Origin: Flavobacterium fragile
GTDB taxonomy: Bacteria > Bacteroidota > Bacteroidia > Flavobacteriales > Flavobacteriaceae
Assembly (NCBI RefSeq): GCF_023634865.1
Contig: NZ_JAMLJN010000002.1
Coordinates: forward strand, 62,001 to 126,000
DNA: 64,000 bases
Direction of reading: 5' to 3'
A program made the position numbers and the translations under genes. The notes below the pieces were generated by a model, which worked only from the letters and a program-made list of their open reading frames with translations, did no database searches and had not been told where the DNA came from. Shown piece after piece: positions 9,224-19,410 of this stretch. The stretch's first letter is position 1. Each line of letters opens with the position of its first letter.

Positions 9224-10006
9224 ATGAAAACCACCAATTTCAAAAACACCAAAATCAGTTACACCGACCAAGGAAAAGGAACGGCTGTGGTTTTATTGCA
9301 TGGTTTTTTGGAAAATCAATCGATGTGGAATGCGTTTATTCCTGAGTTGGTAAAGAAACACCGCATCATTACTATCGATTTATTGGGTCATGGCGAAACC
9401 GAATGTTTAGGTTATGTCCACACCATGGAAGACCAAGCCGACATGGTGCATCATGTATTGCACGAATTAAAAATTAGAAAAGCGGTTTTAATTGGACATT
9501 CCATGGGTGGTTATGTGGCGTTGGCTTTCGCCGAATTGTATCCCGACAATGTAAAAGGAATTGTATTACAAAACTCTACTTCAAGAGCTGATAGCGACGA
9601 ACGAAAAGCAAATCGTGATAGAGCTATTGTCGCGGTGAAACAAAATTATTCGGCTTTTATTCGCATGAGTATTGCCAATTTATTTAGTGAAGATAATCGC
9701 GAACGTTTGGCTGATATCATTGAAGCAGTTAAATTAGAAGCTTTAAAAACACCACTTCAAGGAATTGTTGCGGCTTTAGAAGGCATGAAAATCAGAAAAG
9801 ACCGCGAAGTTATTTTGCATTTTGCTCCATATCCGATTCAACTTATTTTAGGTAAAAAAGATCCTGTTTTAAACTACGAAGACAATTTAGAACAAATCGA
9901 AGGCACGCAAGTACAACTCACCACTTTTGAAGACGGCCACATGAGTCATTTTGAAAACCAGGCGGAATTGTTGACGGTTTTGAGTGGTTTTTTGAAAAGG
10001 GTTTAA
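9224..10006 (+). CDS. alpha/beta-hydrolase fold protein
   Basis: 260 aa. The nucleophile elbow GHSMGG, an acid candidate in LGKKDPVLNYED and His in FEDGHMSHFEN form the catalytic triad; the oxyanion region is LLHGFLENQSMW. The fold is that of small serine esterases and haloperoxidase-like hydrolases, so the substrate cannot be read from the sequence. A longer frame opens at a TTG at 9176, but the -7 box at 9211 and the match of MKTTNFKNTKISY to family starts favour 9224. The stop codon is 4 nt from the convergent addB-like gene. Confidence 0.88.
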   Translation: MKTTNFKNTKISYTDQGKGTAVVLLHGFLENQSMWNAFIPELVKKHRIITIDLLGHGETECLGYVHTMEDQADMVHHVLHELKIRKAVLIGHSMGGYVALAFAELYPDNVKGIVLQNSTSRADSDERKANRDRAIVAVKQNYSAFIRMSIANLFSEDNRERLADIIEAVKLEALKTPLQGIVAALEGMKIRKDREVILHFAPYPIQLILGKKDPVLNYEDNLEQIEGTQVQLTTFEDGHMSHFENQAELLTVLSGFLKRV

Positions 10007-10010
10007 TTAG

Positions 10011-12788
10011 TTAAACTTTCTCTTTAAACGGAATTTCTGGATTGAAAATTTCTACAATCAATTTTTCTAATTCCAATTTGAAATCTTCTAAAATTTCAGT
10101 AGAAATAACAAGTTCAGCTTCTTTTCCTTTTCCTAATCCGAAAGGTAAAAAACCGTTTTTCATGTTTTTGAATGAAACAATTCCGGCGGAAACTTCTCGA
10201 TTTTGTTTTAATTCGTGATTTTCAAACATCAACGCATAACACAACAACTGAATGATTTTTTCGTTTTTTATATCGGAAGTCAAATCACCAAAATCTTGAA
10301 TTTTTAAACTGTTTCCATCTACTTTTCCGGTTTTATAATCGATGATTCTGATATTTCCATCACGTTCTTCAATTCGGTCGACTTTACCTGCGATTTTTAT
10401 TGGAAATGGCAACGATTTCACTTCGATTTCACATGATAAACTTGCTTCTAATAGCAATACTTTTATGGCTTGGCCTTCTTCGATGTCTTTCTTTTCTAAT
10501 TGTAGAAAATTGTAAACATTACGTTTCGCTACTTCAAACGCCAATAGATTTTTTCCTTTGGTAATTTCACCTTCTTTATATTCTTGTTTGAAATATTTCA
10601 GAATCACATCATCAATTTTTGCTTCCATCGCTTCAATATAATGTAAGGCTAAAAACTGATTCAAATACGGCGTATACAATTCTTCTAACGCATTGTGAAT
10701 AATGGTTCCCAAGGTATTCACAGCGATGTTTTCTTCCACTTCATCGGCTTCGTTAATGCGCAAAATTCGTTGCATATAAAATTGTAACTGATTTCGAATA
10801 TAATTCGTCAACGACGATGGCGAAAAGCCTTTATCTGTTGCAATTTCGTGTAAACGGGTTAAGATTTTATCGGTTTTTGGAATAGATACGGGTTCATATG
10901 CTTTTTCGGGTAAAACCGCATTGTAAATCGTGCTTGTAATGTTGTGTTTTGGTTGTTTCTCGATTTCTAGTTGGGTAATGAAACGACTTTTTTCGCCAGC
11001 ATCAATTCCTTCATTATCGGTATTATAAAGCAACCACACGTTTTTCGCACGCAACAACAAATGATAAAAGTGATAGCAATAAATAGCATCTTTTTCCTTA
11101 AAGGTAGGCAATCCCAATTCTTTCTTCACATCATATGGAATGAATGAATTTTGCGATTTTCCAGCTGGAAATTTCCCTTCATTTACCGAAGTAATAATCA
11201 CATTTTCAAAATCCAATACACGGCTCTCTAAAACACCCATTACTTGAAGACCACTCAAAGGTTCGCCTTCAAAAGAAACTTCCGCTAAATCGATAATTTG
11301 CTTGTAAATGGATTGAAGCGATGGCAAACTTTCAATTTGATTATAAGTTTCGTGATAATTGGTTAATTTATTTATCGTTTTAAAAACGGAATACACAAAA
11401 GCTTTCGTTACTTTTTCTTCGGCATCATCGTTACTTAAATAGGATTTTATGGTTAGTAAAATCGAATTCAAATTCACTAAAATATCGGAAATTGAATCAT
11501 CCCAACGTGTAAATAATAATTTGAAGAATTTGTTTTCTGTATTCGGATATTTTTCTTCGTATAAACTGAATAATTTTTGATTCGAAAAGAAGGTAAAATT
11601 GTTGTTATTAATCACTTTTACTACTTCTTCCACTTTACAATAGGGTTCCACCAAAGGATGATTCAGGATATCTAAAACTTCTTTGTAATAGAAAGTATAG
11701 CTTTTTTCGTTTCGCTGTTTGGCATTGGTATGTAACTTGAACAACTTACTAATCAACAATTGTGCAGGATTATTTTTACTCGGATAACCCATCGTAATAT
11801 TCAATGCATCAACTGTTTCAGGTAATCCATACAAAACTGGAAGCAACAGGTTTTCATCTCCAAGAACAACAGCGGTTTTTTCTAAATTTGGGTTTTCAGA
11901 TTGAATTTTTTCAATAATAGTTCCTACAATTTTAGCTTGCCCGATACTTTTTGGAGTACCTATAATTTCGATATTTTTTTCTTCGCTGAAATGATTCACC
12001 ACCCATTCGAAATCTTGATTTACAAAAGGTTTCCATTCTTTTTTGAATCTACGAATGAATAAACCTGCATCATGATACAAATCATTTAGAAATACCTCAT
12101 CAATATCCCAATAAATTTTGGCTTTATTTTCGTTGGCTAAATGTTTAAATATTCGCTCTTCGGCTTGATTTAAAGCGTTGAAACCAGCAAAAACTATATT
12201 GGTTTGAAGCTGATTGGTAAAGCTTTGTAAATTTGCAACAGCTTCTCGATACAACATACCTTGATAGCCCACTTTTTTAGCCTTAAGAAAATTGTAAAAT
12301 GATTCGTAATATAAAGGTAATTTTGACCAAAATTCTAAATGAGTTGTGATTAATTTGGTTTTGTCTTGTGGTTGTAAATCCCAACGTTTTAATGCTTCAA
12401 TATCTTCCAAATAAGAGAACACGTGATTTGGATCTAAAAGATATCTATCGATTTCATTAAAATCTTGAATAGCAGTTTTTGCCCACGTTGCAAATTCTTC
12501 AAAAGTTTGCTGTTTTGCTTTTTCAGTTACGGAAAGAAAAACTTCGTAAAACTCAAATAATAATTCGATTGGATCAATAGATCTTAAACCTGAAATATCT
12601 TGAATAAAATCTTCAATATTTATTATAGTTGGAGCAAATGAAGTGATGTTCAAATGATTTTTAAGACTTTCAATTAGAAAAACTTTAGCTCTCTTGTTAG
12701 GAAGAACTATTGTCACATCCGACAACTTATCGTTGAAATCAGATACTATGGTTTGACTTACTTTATCTAAAAATGTTGGCGTATTCAT
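10011..12788 (-). CDS. AddB-like PD-(D/E)XK nuclease / inactive helicase subunit
   Basis: 925 aa. It resembles the AddB/RexB-type partner of bacterial double-strand-break resection complexes. The N-terminal half looks like a helicase core without a clear Walker A motif (VLPNKRAKVFL in its place). The C-terminal nuclease domain has the PD-(D/E)XK signature: Asp in GKVDRIEE and IDYKTGK near residue 815. An AddA-like helicase-nuclease lies upstream on the same strand, separated by kbl and the OmpA gene. The pair would process DNA ends for RecA loading (inferred from the family). Confidence 0.85.
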   Translation of the reverse strand: MNTPTFLDKVSQTIVSDFNDKLSDVTIVLPNKRAKVFLIESLKNHLNITSFAPTIINIEDFIQDISGLRSIDPIELLFEFYEVFLSVTEKAKQQTFEEFATWAKTAIQDFNEIDRYLLDPNHVFSYLEDIEALKRWDLQPQDKTKLITTHLEFWSKLPLYYESFYNFLKAKKVGYQGMLYREAVANLQSFTNQLQTNIVFAGFNALNQAEERIFKHLANENKAKIYWDIDEVFLNDLYHDAGLFIRRFKKEWKPFVNQDFEWVVNHFSEEKNIEIIGTPKSIGQAKIVGTIIEKIQSENPNLEKTAVVLGDENLLLPVLYGLPETVDALNITMGYPSKNNPAQLLISKLFKLHTNAKQRNEKSYTFYYKEVLDILNHPLVEPYCKVEEVVKVINNNNFTFFSNQKLFSLYEEKYPNTENKFFKLLFTRWDDSISDILVNLNSILLTIKSYLSNDDAEEKVTKAFVYSVFKTINKLTNYHETYNQIESLPSLQSIYKQIIDLAEVSFEGEPLSGLQVMGVLESRVLDFENVIITSVNEGKFPAGKSQNSFIPYDVKKELGLPTFKEKDAIYCYHFYHLLLRAKNVWLLYNTDNEGIDAGEKSRFITQLEIEKQPKHNITSTIYNAVLPEKAYEPVSIPKTDKILTRLHEIATDKGFSPSSLTNYIRNQLQFYMQRILRINEADEVEENIAVNTLGTIIHNALEELYTPYLNQFLALHYIEAMEAKIDDVILKYFKQEYKEGEITKGKNLLAFEVAKRNVYNFLQLEKKDIEEGQAIKVLLLEASLSCEIEVKSLPFPIKIAGKVDRIEERDGNIRIIDYKTGKVDGNSLKIQDFGDLTSDIKNEKIIQLLCYALMFENHELKQNREVSAGIVSFKNMKNGFLPFGLGKGKEAELVISTEILEDFKLELEKLIVEIFNPEIPFKEKV

Positions 12789-12803
12789 TTTATAAAAATA
12801 AAA

Positions 12804-12829
12804 AAACGCCCTGAAATATCAGGACGTTT
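12804..12829 (-). terminator. terminator after the OmpA-family gene
   Basis: AAACG and CCTGA pair with TCAGG and CGTTT across a 4-nt loop with one internal mismatch, followed by a T run on the minus strand. It separates the abundant OmpA transcript from the addB-like gene. Confidence 0.75.
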
Positions 12830-12851
12830 CTTTAAATATTTTAGAAAGAAA

Positions 12852-14255
12852 TTATTTTACTAATTTCACATCTACTCTTCTGTTTTTAGATCTACCTACA
12901 GCAGTTTTGTTATCAGCGATTGGTTTAGACTCACCATAACCAATAGATGAAATATTATCTGATTTTACTCCTTTAGAAAGCAAATAATTTTTTACAGCAG
13001 CAGCTCTATTTTCAGATAATTTTTGGTTAGAAGCATCACTTCCTACGCTATCTGTATGACCTTCAATAGTGAATCTAGCTTCTGGGTGCTCTAACATGAT
13101 GAAAGCAATACCATCTAAAGTAGTTAACGATTCTTTAGTTAATTTGTTTGTACCTGTTTGGAAGAAAATATTTTTTGCAGCATCATTGATAGCTTTAACT
13201 TTTTCTTCAGTAATCTCTGGACAACCATGATTAGCTACAGTTCCTTTAACAGTAGGACATTTGTCATCTTTGTCAGCAACTCCGTCACCGTCAGTATCTG
13301 GCCAAGGACAACCTGCATTCTCTTTAGCACCAGCTACAGTAGGACACTTGTCAGCTTTATCAGCAACACCATCTCCGTCAGCATCTGGACAACCTTTCAT
13401 CATTTTAGTTCCTTTGTCATCTGGACAAGCATCTTCTGAATTGATGATACCATCACCATCATTATCAGGACATCCGTTTAATTCTTTAGAACCAGCCTCA
13501 TCTGGACAAGCATCTTCTGAATCTTGGATACCATCTTTGTCTGTATCAGGACAACCATTGAATTCTGGTAAACCTGCTACTTCAGGACAAGTATCATTTT
13601 TGTCATATATACCATCACCATCAGTATCTTTACCTCCAAATTTGAAAGTTAAACCAGCAAAGTGTTGGATATGAGTTGGTACGTCAACATCCGCAATTCT
13701 TGTATCATCAAATGAATGTTTGTAAACAGATTGTAACTGTAAACCAACTTGCTCAGAGAACCAAAAAGTAAATCCTAAACCTCCGTTTACAGTACCAGCT
13801 GAAGCATCACCAACAAAAGTATAACCTCCACCAATATTAAGAGATGGGTCAAACCATTTAGATTTTAACATTTCCATGAAGCTGTATTTCACAACTGCAT
13901 CAAACCCGTAGTAAGAAATATCTCCTGGATTTGTAACTAAATCCGTTGATTGTGTCCCAGGAACTCTAGAAACCCATCTGTCAATTTTATTAACAGAACC
14001 TGTTACACCAAATGAAAAACCATCTCCTACATATTTCGATACATTAATGTAAGAAACTGAAGGAACGAAATTCCAATTTTGTTTTGCGTTAGCCAATTGA
14101 ATCCATTTTGGACTATCGTTACCAACAGCACTAATCTTAGTGTCAACTCCGTTAGCTCCAAAAGAGATTGCCCACGGATTGTTGCTGTCTTGTGCTTGCA
14201 TCGATATACCCGCAAATAAGAAAGCAGCAGCAAATAATTTGTTTAAATGTTTCAT
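12852..14255 (-). CDS. OmpA-family porin with thrombospondin type-3 repeats
   Basis: 467 aa. The signal peptide (MKHLNKLFAAAFLFAGISMQAQ, cut after AQA) is followed by a beta-barrel of about 180 residues. Five calcium-binding TSP3 repeats (pattern DxDGDGxxDxxDxCP, residues about 210-345) come next. The C-terminal OmpA domain has FFQTGTNKLT, IEGHTDSVGSD and LSENRAAAVKNYL for peptidoglycan binding. It should link the outer membrane to the cell wall. It has its own promoter and terminator, consistent with high monocistronic expression. Confidence 0.95.
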   Translation of the reverse strand: MKHLNKLFAAAFLFAGISMQAQDSNNPWAISFGANGVDTKISAVGNDSPKWIQLANAKQNWNFVPSVSYINVSKYVGDGFSFGVTGSVNKIDRWVSRVPGTQSTDLVTNPGDISYYGFDAVVKYSFMEMLKSKWFDPSLNIGGGYTFVGDASAGTVNGGLGFTFWFSEQVGLQLQSVYKHSFDDTRIADVDVPTHIQHFAGLTFKFGGKDTDGDGIYDKNDTCPEVAGLPEFNGCPDTDKDGIQDSEDACPDEAGSKELNGCPDNDGDGIINSEDACPDDKGTKMMKGCPDADGDGVADKADKCPTVAGAKENAGCPWPDTDGDGVADKDDKCPTVKGTVANHGCPEITEEKVKAINDAAKNIFFQTGTNKLTKESLTTLDGIAFIMLEHPEARFTIEGHTDSVGSDASNQKLSENRAAAVKNYLLSKGVKSDNISSIGYGESKPIADNKTAVGRSKNRRVDVKLVK

Positions 14256-14292
14256 ACTTTATTTATTTAATTACAATAAGTTATAATTATTA

Positions 14293-14320
14293 CAAAAGTA
14301 ATGCTTTTTTTTTACTCCAA
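14293..14320 (-). promoter_or_regulatory. promoter of the OmpA-family gene
   Basis: On the minus strand TACTTTTG (14293-14300) fits TAnnTTTG and TTG (14318-14320) lies 17 nt upstream. The box is about 37 nt before the ATG; the spacing is slightly short for the consensus. Confidence 0.6.
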
Positions 14321-14351
14321 AAAGTTTTGTTAAAAAAGTTTTACTTTAATA

Positions 14352-15548
14352 CTATTTAATGATACCTAATTCTTTCGCAACTTCCTCAAATGCACCTATT
14401 GCTTTATCCAAATGTTCCTTAGTATGTGCTGCAGATAATTGAACACGAATACGTGCTTTATCCTTTGGAACTACCGGAAAGAAAAAACCGATTACATAAA
14501 TCCCTTTTTCCAATAATTTTTCAGCCATTATTTGAGACAATTTTGCATCGTACAACATTACAGGGACAATTGCAGAGTCTCCATCGATAAAATCTATACC
14601 TGCTTTTCTCAGACCCGCTTTGAAATAATTGGTATTCCATTCCAATTTATCTCTAAGCGTGGTATCTTTCTCTAATAATTCGAAAACTTTTAAAGACGCT
14701 CCTACAATTGAAGGCGCTAATGAATTTGAAAATAAATACGGACGAGAGCGTTGGCGTAAAATTTCAATCACTTCTTTTTTAGCTGTTGTATAACCTCCCA
14801 TGGCACCACCCAGAGCTTTTCCAAGGGTCCCTGTGATAATGTCTACTCTTCCCATTACACCTTTAGCTTCTAATGTACCTTTTCCTGTAGCTCCAATGAA
14901 GCCTGCTGCGTGACATTCGTCCACCATAACCATGGCATCATATTTATCCGCTAAGTCACAAATTTTATCTAGTGGCGCTACTAATCCGTCCATTGAAAAA
15001 ACACCGTCCGTTACAATTAATTTAAAACGATGACCCGCTTCAGTTGCTTTGATTAACTGTTGCTCTAAGTCTTCCATGCTATTGTTTTCATAGCGATAAC
15101 GAGCTGCTTTACACAAACGAACACCATCAATAATAGAAGCATGATTTAAAGAATCCGAAATAATACAATCTTCTTCTCCCAATAAAGGCTCGAAAACTCC
15201 TCCATTCGCATCAAAAGCTGCTGCATATAAAATGGTATCTTCTGTTCCATAAAAATCGGCTATCTTTTTTTCTAATTCCTTATGAATATCTTGTGTTCCA
15301 CAAATAAAACGCACTGATGACATTCCGAATCCGTGAGAATCCAAAGCGTCTTTAGCCGCTTGAACTACTTCCGGATGTGAAGAAAGTCCTAAATAATTAT
15401 TCGCACAAAAATTTAATACCGTTTCGCCAGTTGAAATCGTAATTTCTGCTCCTTGTGGTGAAGTTATAATGCGCTCTTTTTTGTATAATCCACTTTCTTT
15501 GATTGTGGCCAATTCGTTTTGTAAGTGTTGTTGAATTTTTCCGTACAT
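14352..15548 (-). CDS. kbl: glycine C-acetyltransferase (2-amino-3-ketobutyrate CoA ligase)
   Basis: 398 aa, the normal length. This is a PLP fold-type I alpha-oxoamine synthase that makes or cleaves 2-amino-3-ketobutyrate in threonine/glycine interconversion. The PLP lysine is in [14 protein letters not shown], with [13 protein letters not shown] before it and [16 protein letters not shown] near the N-terminus. No threonine dehydrogenase gene is adjacent. The gene lies 34 nt after the AddA-like gene, in a spacer made of a TTTGTTG-type heptanucleotide array. Confidence 0.93.
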   Translation of the reverse strand: MYGKIQQHLQNELATIKESGLYKKERIITSPQGAEITISTGETVLNFCANNYLGLSSHPEVVQAAKDALDSHGFGMSSVRFICGTQDIHKELEKKIADFYGTEDTILYAAAFDANGGVFEPLLGEEDCIISDSLNHASIIDGVRLCKAARYRYENNSMEDLEQQLIKATEAGHRFKLIVTDGVFSMDGLVAPLDKICDLADKYDAMVMVDECHAAGFIGATGKGTLEAKGVMGRVDIITGTLGKALGGAMGGYTTAKKEVIEILRQRSRPYLFSNSLAPSIVGASLKVFELLEKDTTLRDKLEWNTNYFKAGLRKAGIDFIDGDSAIVPVMLYDAKLSQIMAEKLLEKGIYVIGFFFPVVPKDKARIRVQLSAAHTKEHLDKAIGAFEEVAKELGIIK

Positions 15549-15554
15549 AATATT

Positions 15555-15589
15555 TTTGTTGTTTACAGTTTGTTGTTTGTGGTTACAAA
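15555..15589. repeat. TTTGTTG heptanucleotide array
   Basis: Units TTTGTTG, TTTACAG, TTTGTTG, TTTGTGG, TTACAAA occupy the gap between the addA-like stop codon and the kbl start, overlapping the last codons of the former. The period is exactly 7 nt, unrelated in sequence to the TAATCAC family. Confidence 0.7.
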
Positions 15590-18500
15590 GTTACTATTTC
15601 TATATTTTTCCCTATGTAAAGGATTACTTTTTTTATGACGTGATACTGCATTTCTATCAAAGCCAATTCATATTCCTCCAATTGCATTTTGTGTTTGTTG
15701 TGCTTTTCTCCTGTTTTATAATCCAATAAATAAGCCTGATTTCCTTTTAAAACGACTCTATCCGGTTTTATGTTTTTAGATGCTTTTTTGATGATATTTT
15801 GTTCGTTGAAAACTTTTGCATCCAAGTCAAAATATTCTTTTAATTCGGGATGACTAACAATATTTTGAATGGTTTCTTTAAAAACTTGTTGTTGAGAAAA
15901 CGTGATCAATCCCAATTCCGTTGCTTTTTGGATGGCTAAATCTACATCATCTTTGGTGTGAATAAACGCCATAATTTCATGCAAAATATTCCCAAAGTTT
16001 ATTGCATCTTGTTGATGGGTTCCCCACATTAGAGCTTCACGTTGTGCAATTTTGATGTTTTTTGGATTTAATTTATGTGTTACGATTCCTATTTGATTGT
16101 TTTTGCCTTCATGAGCTTTGTTAATTGAAACTCGAACTGAATCACCAAATTCATACTCTAATTTTGTGTCTTCGTAATTTCCTAAATTCAACAAAAACTC
16201 GATAAAATAAGTTGCTAAATTGTTTGGATAAGTTCCATCCTTTTTTGGCTTCAGTTTATTCGAAATCACATATAACTGTTCTTCAGCACGCGTTAAAGCA
16301 ACATATAAAACATTAATCGTATCTAAAATCTCTTCTTGATTTTTGGTTTGGAAAATGGTTTTGGCTTCGTTTCCGTAAGTTTCTACTTCTTTTTTATTGT
16401 TGATTAACGCTTTTGGAAAATTAACATTTGCATCTTCCAACGGAATCCACAATTTGTCTTTTGGTTTGCTTGAAAAATTTTCTTCCGCAAACGGAAAAAT
16501 CACCACCGGAAATTCTAAACCTTTCGACTTATGGATCGTCATGATACGAACCGCATTCGTTCCTTCTGGTGATGGAATACTTTTTTGGTAGCCAATTTTA
16601 TCCCAATATTCCAAGAAATCCGCAATACTCGATTGCACTTTTACATCTTTTTCCAACACCAAATCTAAGAAATATTGCAAATACGAAGTATTCACTTTGT
16701 CATTTAAGAAAGTCGCAATTAAAATTTCAACTGCTTCATACAGCGATTTCTTCTTGCAATTTTTAAACGAAATTTCAATTCCGATGGTTTTCAAAAACGC
16801 TTCTAATTCTTCCGAATTTTTATCTTTTGTAGCTAAAATGAAATCATGAATCTCTAATTCTGACTGCAAATATTTCGCAATAAAATACAAGAAATAAACT
16901 TTCGATTCATCATCTTTTGGATTTTTCAAATAGCGAAGCAACGCAATCAACAACTTCACTTCGGTCGCATTTTGAATCAATAAAGTTTCCGAAGATAAAA
17001 TTGGAATGCTGTTTTCGGTTAAGAAATTCGCTAATTTAATCCCAGGTGCTTTGGTTCGTGTAAGTAAAACGATGTCTTTGTATTCAAATCCGTTAGCGAT
17101 ACATTTTTCAATCGTTCTTAACGTTTGATTCAAGTAAAATTTATCTTTTACCGAAATAGAATCGTTATCCGAGTCAAAACCTTCAACTTCGGTTTCGTCT
17201 TCTGGCACTTCGATGAACGACAAATTCACATAACCGCCAATTTTAGAATTGATGTCTTGATGCGAAAGGTTTTCGTAAAGATTTTTATAATCTGGATTTT
17301 CAAATTTATCCGATAATTGCTTGAAAAAAGCGTTGTTAAACTGAATGACTTCGGAATAACTACGGTAATTTGTGCCTAAACGAAGTGTTTCTTTATCTTT
17401 ATTTGAAAACGGATTATGCCCTTTATCTTCTTTGGCTAAATCAATAAATTGTTCGGCTTTTCCGCCTCGCCAACGGTAAATGGCTTGTTTTGGATCGCCC
17501 ACCAACATCAAAGTTCCTTGTTGTCCAAAATCGTCTTGTCCTGAAAGTGCATTATCGATTAACGGAATCAAATTTTGCCATTGCATTACCGAAGTATCCT
17601 GAAATTCATCAATAAAATAATGACGGTATTTTTCGCCCAAACGCTCATAGATAAAAGGTGCTGGCTGATTTTGTATTTCGTTGTGAATAATTTTATTGAA
17701 ATCGGAAATAGAAACTAAATTTTGCTCTTCCTGAATTTGTTTGAATTCTTGATAAATCGTGTTTAATAACGACAATGGGTTTAAGTTTTGTAGAAAAGCT
17801 TCGTACATTGAAATTTTTCCAACTTTTTCATTGATAGTTAGCACCGAAGCTAAAATTTCGGAAGCTTTTTCATCGATAAAATCTTTATCAGATTGTGGAA
17901 CGGTTTTAGAATATCTACTTTCTGAACCATCTAAATATTTTATAGATGTTTCATTTATTGCAATTTTTTCATCAGCAATTTTCTCTAAAAAATTAGGAAC
18001 TATACTTTTGAAAAACGATTTTCGAGAAACTCCATTTCCATCAATCGAATCCAAAACACTTTGAGCAATTGCTTTACAATCGACTTTTAACTGTTTGATT
18101 TCTTCTTGTAATTTCTTTTTTACGATTCCGAAATCGTCAATAGTTTTTTCAGACAATTCTTTAATTTCTTCCGAATTATTTTCATTGGTAATCAATTGGG
18201 CAACCTTTAATAATTCGGCCGAAATGTCCCAGTTTTTATCGTCGTCGGTTTTTTCTTTTGAAAATTCGATTAGTAATTTAGTCAAATTTGGATCATCACC
18301 CGCTTTAGAAATCACCAAATCAATCGCTTCTTGTAATAAGGAATCGGTTTCCAACGACACTTCAAAATTAGGTGGTAAATTCAAATCTTGTGCAAACGTT
18401 CGAATGACTTTGTGCGTGAATTTATCAATCGTAGAAATATCAAACGCCGCATAATTGTGAATGATGTTTTTGATGATGGCTTTCGATTTATCTTTTAAAG

Positions 18501-18771
18501 TAGAGATGCTTAATTTGGTTTCTGAAGCCACATCTTTTAGCAATTCCATTGCTTTATCCGAAGTATTATCCAATGAAAATTGGTACAAACTCGACACAAT
18601 TCGGGTTTTCATTTCTTCCACCGCTTTGTTAGTAAAAGTGATGGCTAGAATTTTCCGATAAGCATCATCATTCGTCGCCAAGAAAAGAATTTTTAAGTAT
18701 TCTTTCGTTAGCGTATAGGTTTTTCCGGAGCCAGCCGAAGCGTCGTATATGGTGAAAGCGGTTGTATTCAA
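15583..18771 (-). CDS. UvrD/AddA-like helicase-nuclease
   Basis: 1062 aa. SF1 helicase motifs are clear: Walker [18 protein letters not shown] near the N-terminus, motif Ia [12 protein letters not shown], Walker [10 protein letters not shown], motif [16 protein letters not shown], motif [13 protein letters not shown] and motif [18 protein letters not shown]-terminal PD-(D/E)XK nuclease is shown by KPDRVVL and LLDYKTGEK near residue 1015. This is the AddA subunit layout. With the AddB-like protein at 10011-12788 it would form the RecBCD-equivalent end-resection enzyme. Confidence 0.93.
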   Translation of the reverse strand: MNTTAFTIYDASAGSGKTYTLTKEYLKILFLATNDDAYRKILAITFTNKAVEEMKTRIVSSLYQFSLDNTSDKAMELLKDVASETKLSISTLKDKSKAIIKNIIHNYAAFDISTIDKFTHKVIRTFAQDLNLPPNFEVSLETDSLLQEAIDLVISKAGDDPNLTKLLIEFSKEKTDDDKNWDISAELLKVAQLITNENNSEEIKELSEKTIDDFGIVKKKLQEEIKQLKVDCKAIAQSVLDSIDGNGVSRKSFFKSIVPNFLEKIADEKIAINETSIKYLDGSESRYSKTVPQSDKDFIDEKASEILASVLTINEKVGKISMYEAFLQNLNPLSLLNTIYQEFKQIQEEQNLVSISDFNKIIHNEIQNQPAPFIYERLGEKYRHYFIDEFQDTSVMQWQNLIPLIDNALSGQDDFGQQGTLMLVGDPKQAIYRWRGGKAEQFIDLAKEDKGHNPFSNKDKETLRLGTNYRSYSEVIQFNNAFFKQLSDKFENPDYKNLYENLSHQDINSKIGGYVNLSFIEVPEDETEVEGFDSDNDSISVKDKFYLNQTLRTIEKCIANGFEYKDIVLLTRTKAPGIKLANFLTENSIPILSSETLLIQNATEVKLLIALLRYLKNPKDDESKVYFLYFIAKYLQSELEIHDFILATKDKNSEELEAFLKTIGIEISFKNCKKKSLYEAVEILIATFLNDKVNTSYLQYFLDLVLEKDVKVQSSIADFLEYWDKIGYQKSIPSPEGTNAVRIMTIHKSKGLEFPVVIFPFAEENFSSKPKDKLWIPLEDANVNFPKALINNKKEVETYGNEAKTIFQTKNQEEILDTINVLYVALTRAEEQLYVISNKLKPKKDGTYPNNLATYFIEFLLNLGNYEDTKLEYEFGDSVRVSINKAHEGKNNQIGIVTHKLNPKNIKIAQREALMWGTHQQDAINFGNILHEIMAFIHTKDDVDLAIQKATELGLITFSQQQVFKETIQNIVSHPELKEYFDLDAKVFNEQNIIKKASKNIKPDRVVLKGNQAYLLDYKTGEKHNKHKMQLEEYELALIEMQYHVIKKVILYIGKNIEIVTL

Positions 18772-18796
18772 AAGAGAATTTGTATTAATTGTTCTG

Positions 18797-18853
18797 CGAA
18801 AAACTATCTTGATTTAATTACGAAGTTTAATTCGTAAATTTGATAAAAATATT
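18797..18853. repeat. upstream copy of a duplicated promoter segment
   Basis: The core at 18821-18853 (CGAAGTTTAATTCGTAAA and onward) matches 19356-19388 at 30 of 33 positions, and weaker similarity (AACTATCT) extends leftwards. It includes TAAATTTG (18835-18842). The two copies flank the small membrane-protein gene. Confidence 0.8.
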
Positions 18854-18925
18854 GGAAATTAAAAAATTTAATACTTTAAAAAAACTTAGCTATAAATTAT
18901 TAAAACAAACTTGGGAAAAATAAAA

Positions 18926-19255
18926 ATGGAACGAAATATAAAACGAAATTTAAAGAGAATGTTACTGGTCTTATTATTACTCTTTTTACTTTTTTTAAAT
19001 AGAAATGTTTTAGTTTACAGACCCTTATTAGATGTTATTGATGTAAAAAACACAACTGGGATTATAATTAATGAAAAAGAAAATTCAAGAGGTTCTCACC
19101 TAACAAACATGTTCTCTTATTATTATGAATTTGAAGTTAATGGCAAAAAATACAAGAATCCAAGTTATGATGAGAAATATCAGATAGGACAAATCGTAAA
19201 TGTAGAGTATTGCAAAAAATATCCTTTTATGAATCGAATAAGAAATTCTAATTAA
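18926..19255 (+). CDS. small single-span membrane protein, DUF3592-like
   Basis: 109 aa. A basic N-terminus (MERNIKRNLKRM) is followed by one strongly hydrophobic helix (LLVLLLLFLLFLNRNVL). A beta-rich segment follows with YYYEFEVNGKKYKN and VNVEYCKKYP, the pattern of DUF3592-type proteins. The function is unknown. I start it at the ATG preceded by TAAAA rather than at the TTG 15 nt upstream. It lies between two near-identical copies of a promoter segment, so it may have been inserted or duplicated into the sod upstream region. Confidence 0.7.
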   Translation: MERNIKRNLKRMLLVLLLLFLLFLNRNVLVYRPLLDVIDVKNTTGIIINEKENSRGSHLTNMFSYYYEFEVNGKKYKNPSYDEKYQIGQIVNVEYCKKYPFMNRIRNSN

Positions 19256-19336
19256 TTTTTTTGACAAAAGAATCAGTGTTTTAAAAGAAACTGTTATTGA
19301 TAAATGTTATATTTATCTTACTAATAGTGGTATAAG

Positions 19337-19388
19337 AACTATCTATTTTTGAATCCGAAGTTTAATTTGTAAATTTGGTGAAAATATT
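19337..19388. repeat. downstream copy of duplicated promoter segment (sod side)
   Basis: This is the partner of 18797-18853. It contains the sod promoter, and the first copy lies 535 nt upstream. Confidence 0.8.
19349..19377 (+). promoter_or_regulatory. sod promoter
   Basis: TTG (19349-19351), an 18-nt spacer and TAAATTTG (19370-19377) match the Bacteroidota consensus. The leader to the ATG is about 30 nt. Confidence 0.7.
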
Positions 19389-19410
19389 ATTAATCTAAAA
19401 ATTAAATATT

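Noticed and set aside
13261-13674. 137-codon plus-strand ORF opposite the OmpA/TSP3 gene
   Set aside because: It is the antisense shadow of the TSP3 repeats; its SPSxSGQP pattern mirrors the DxDGD repeats.
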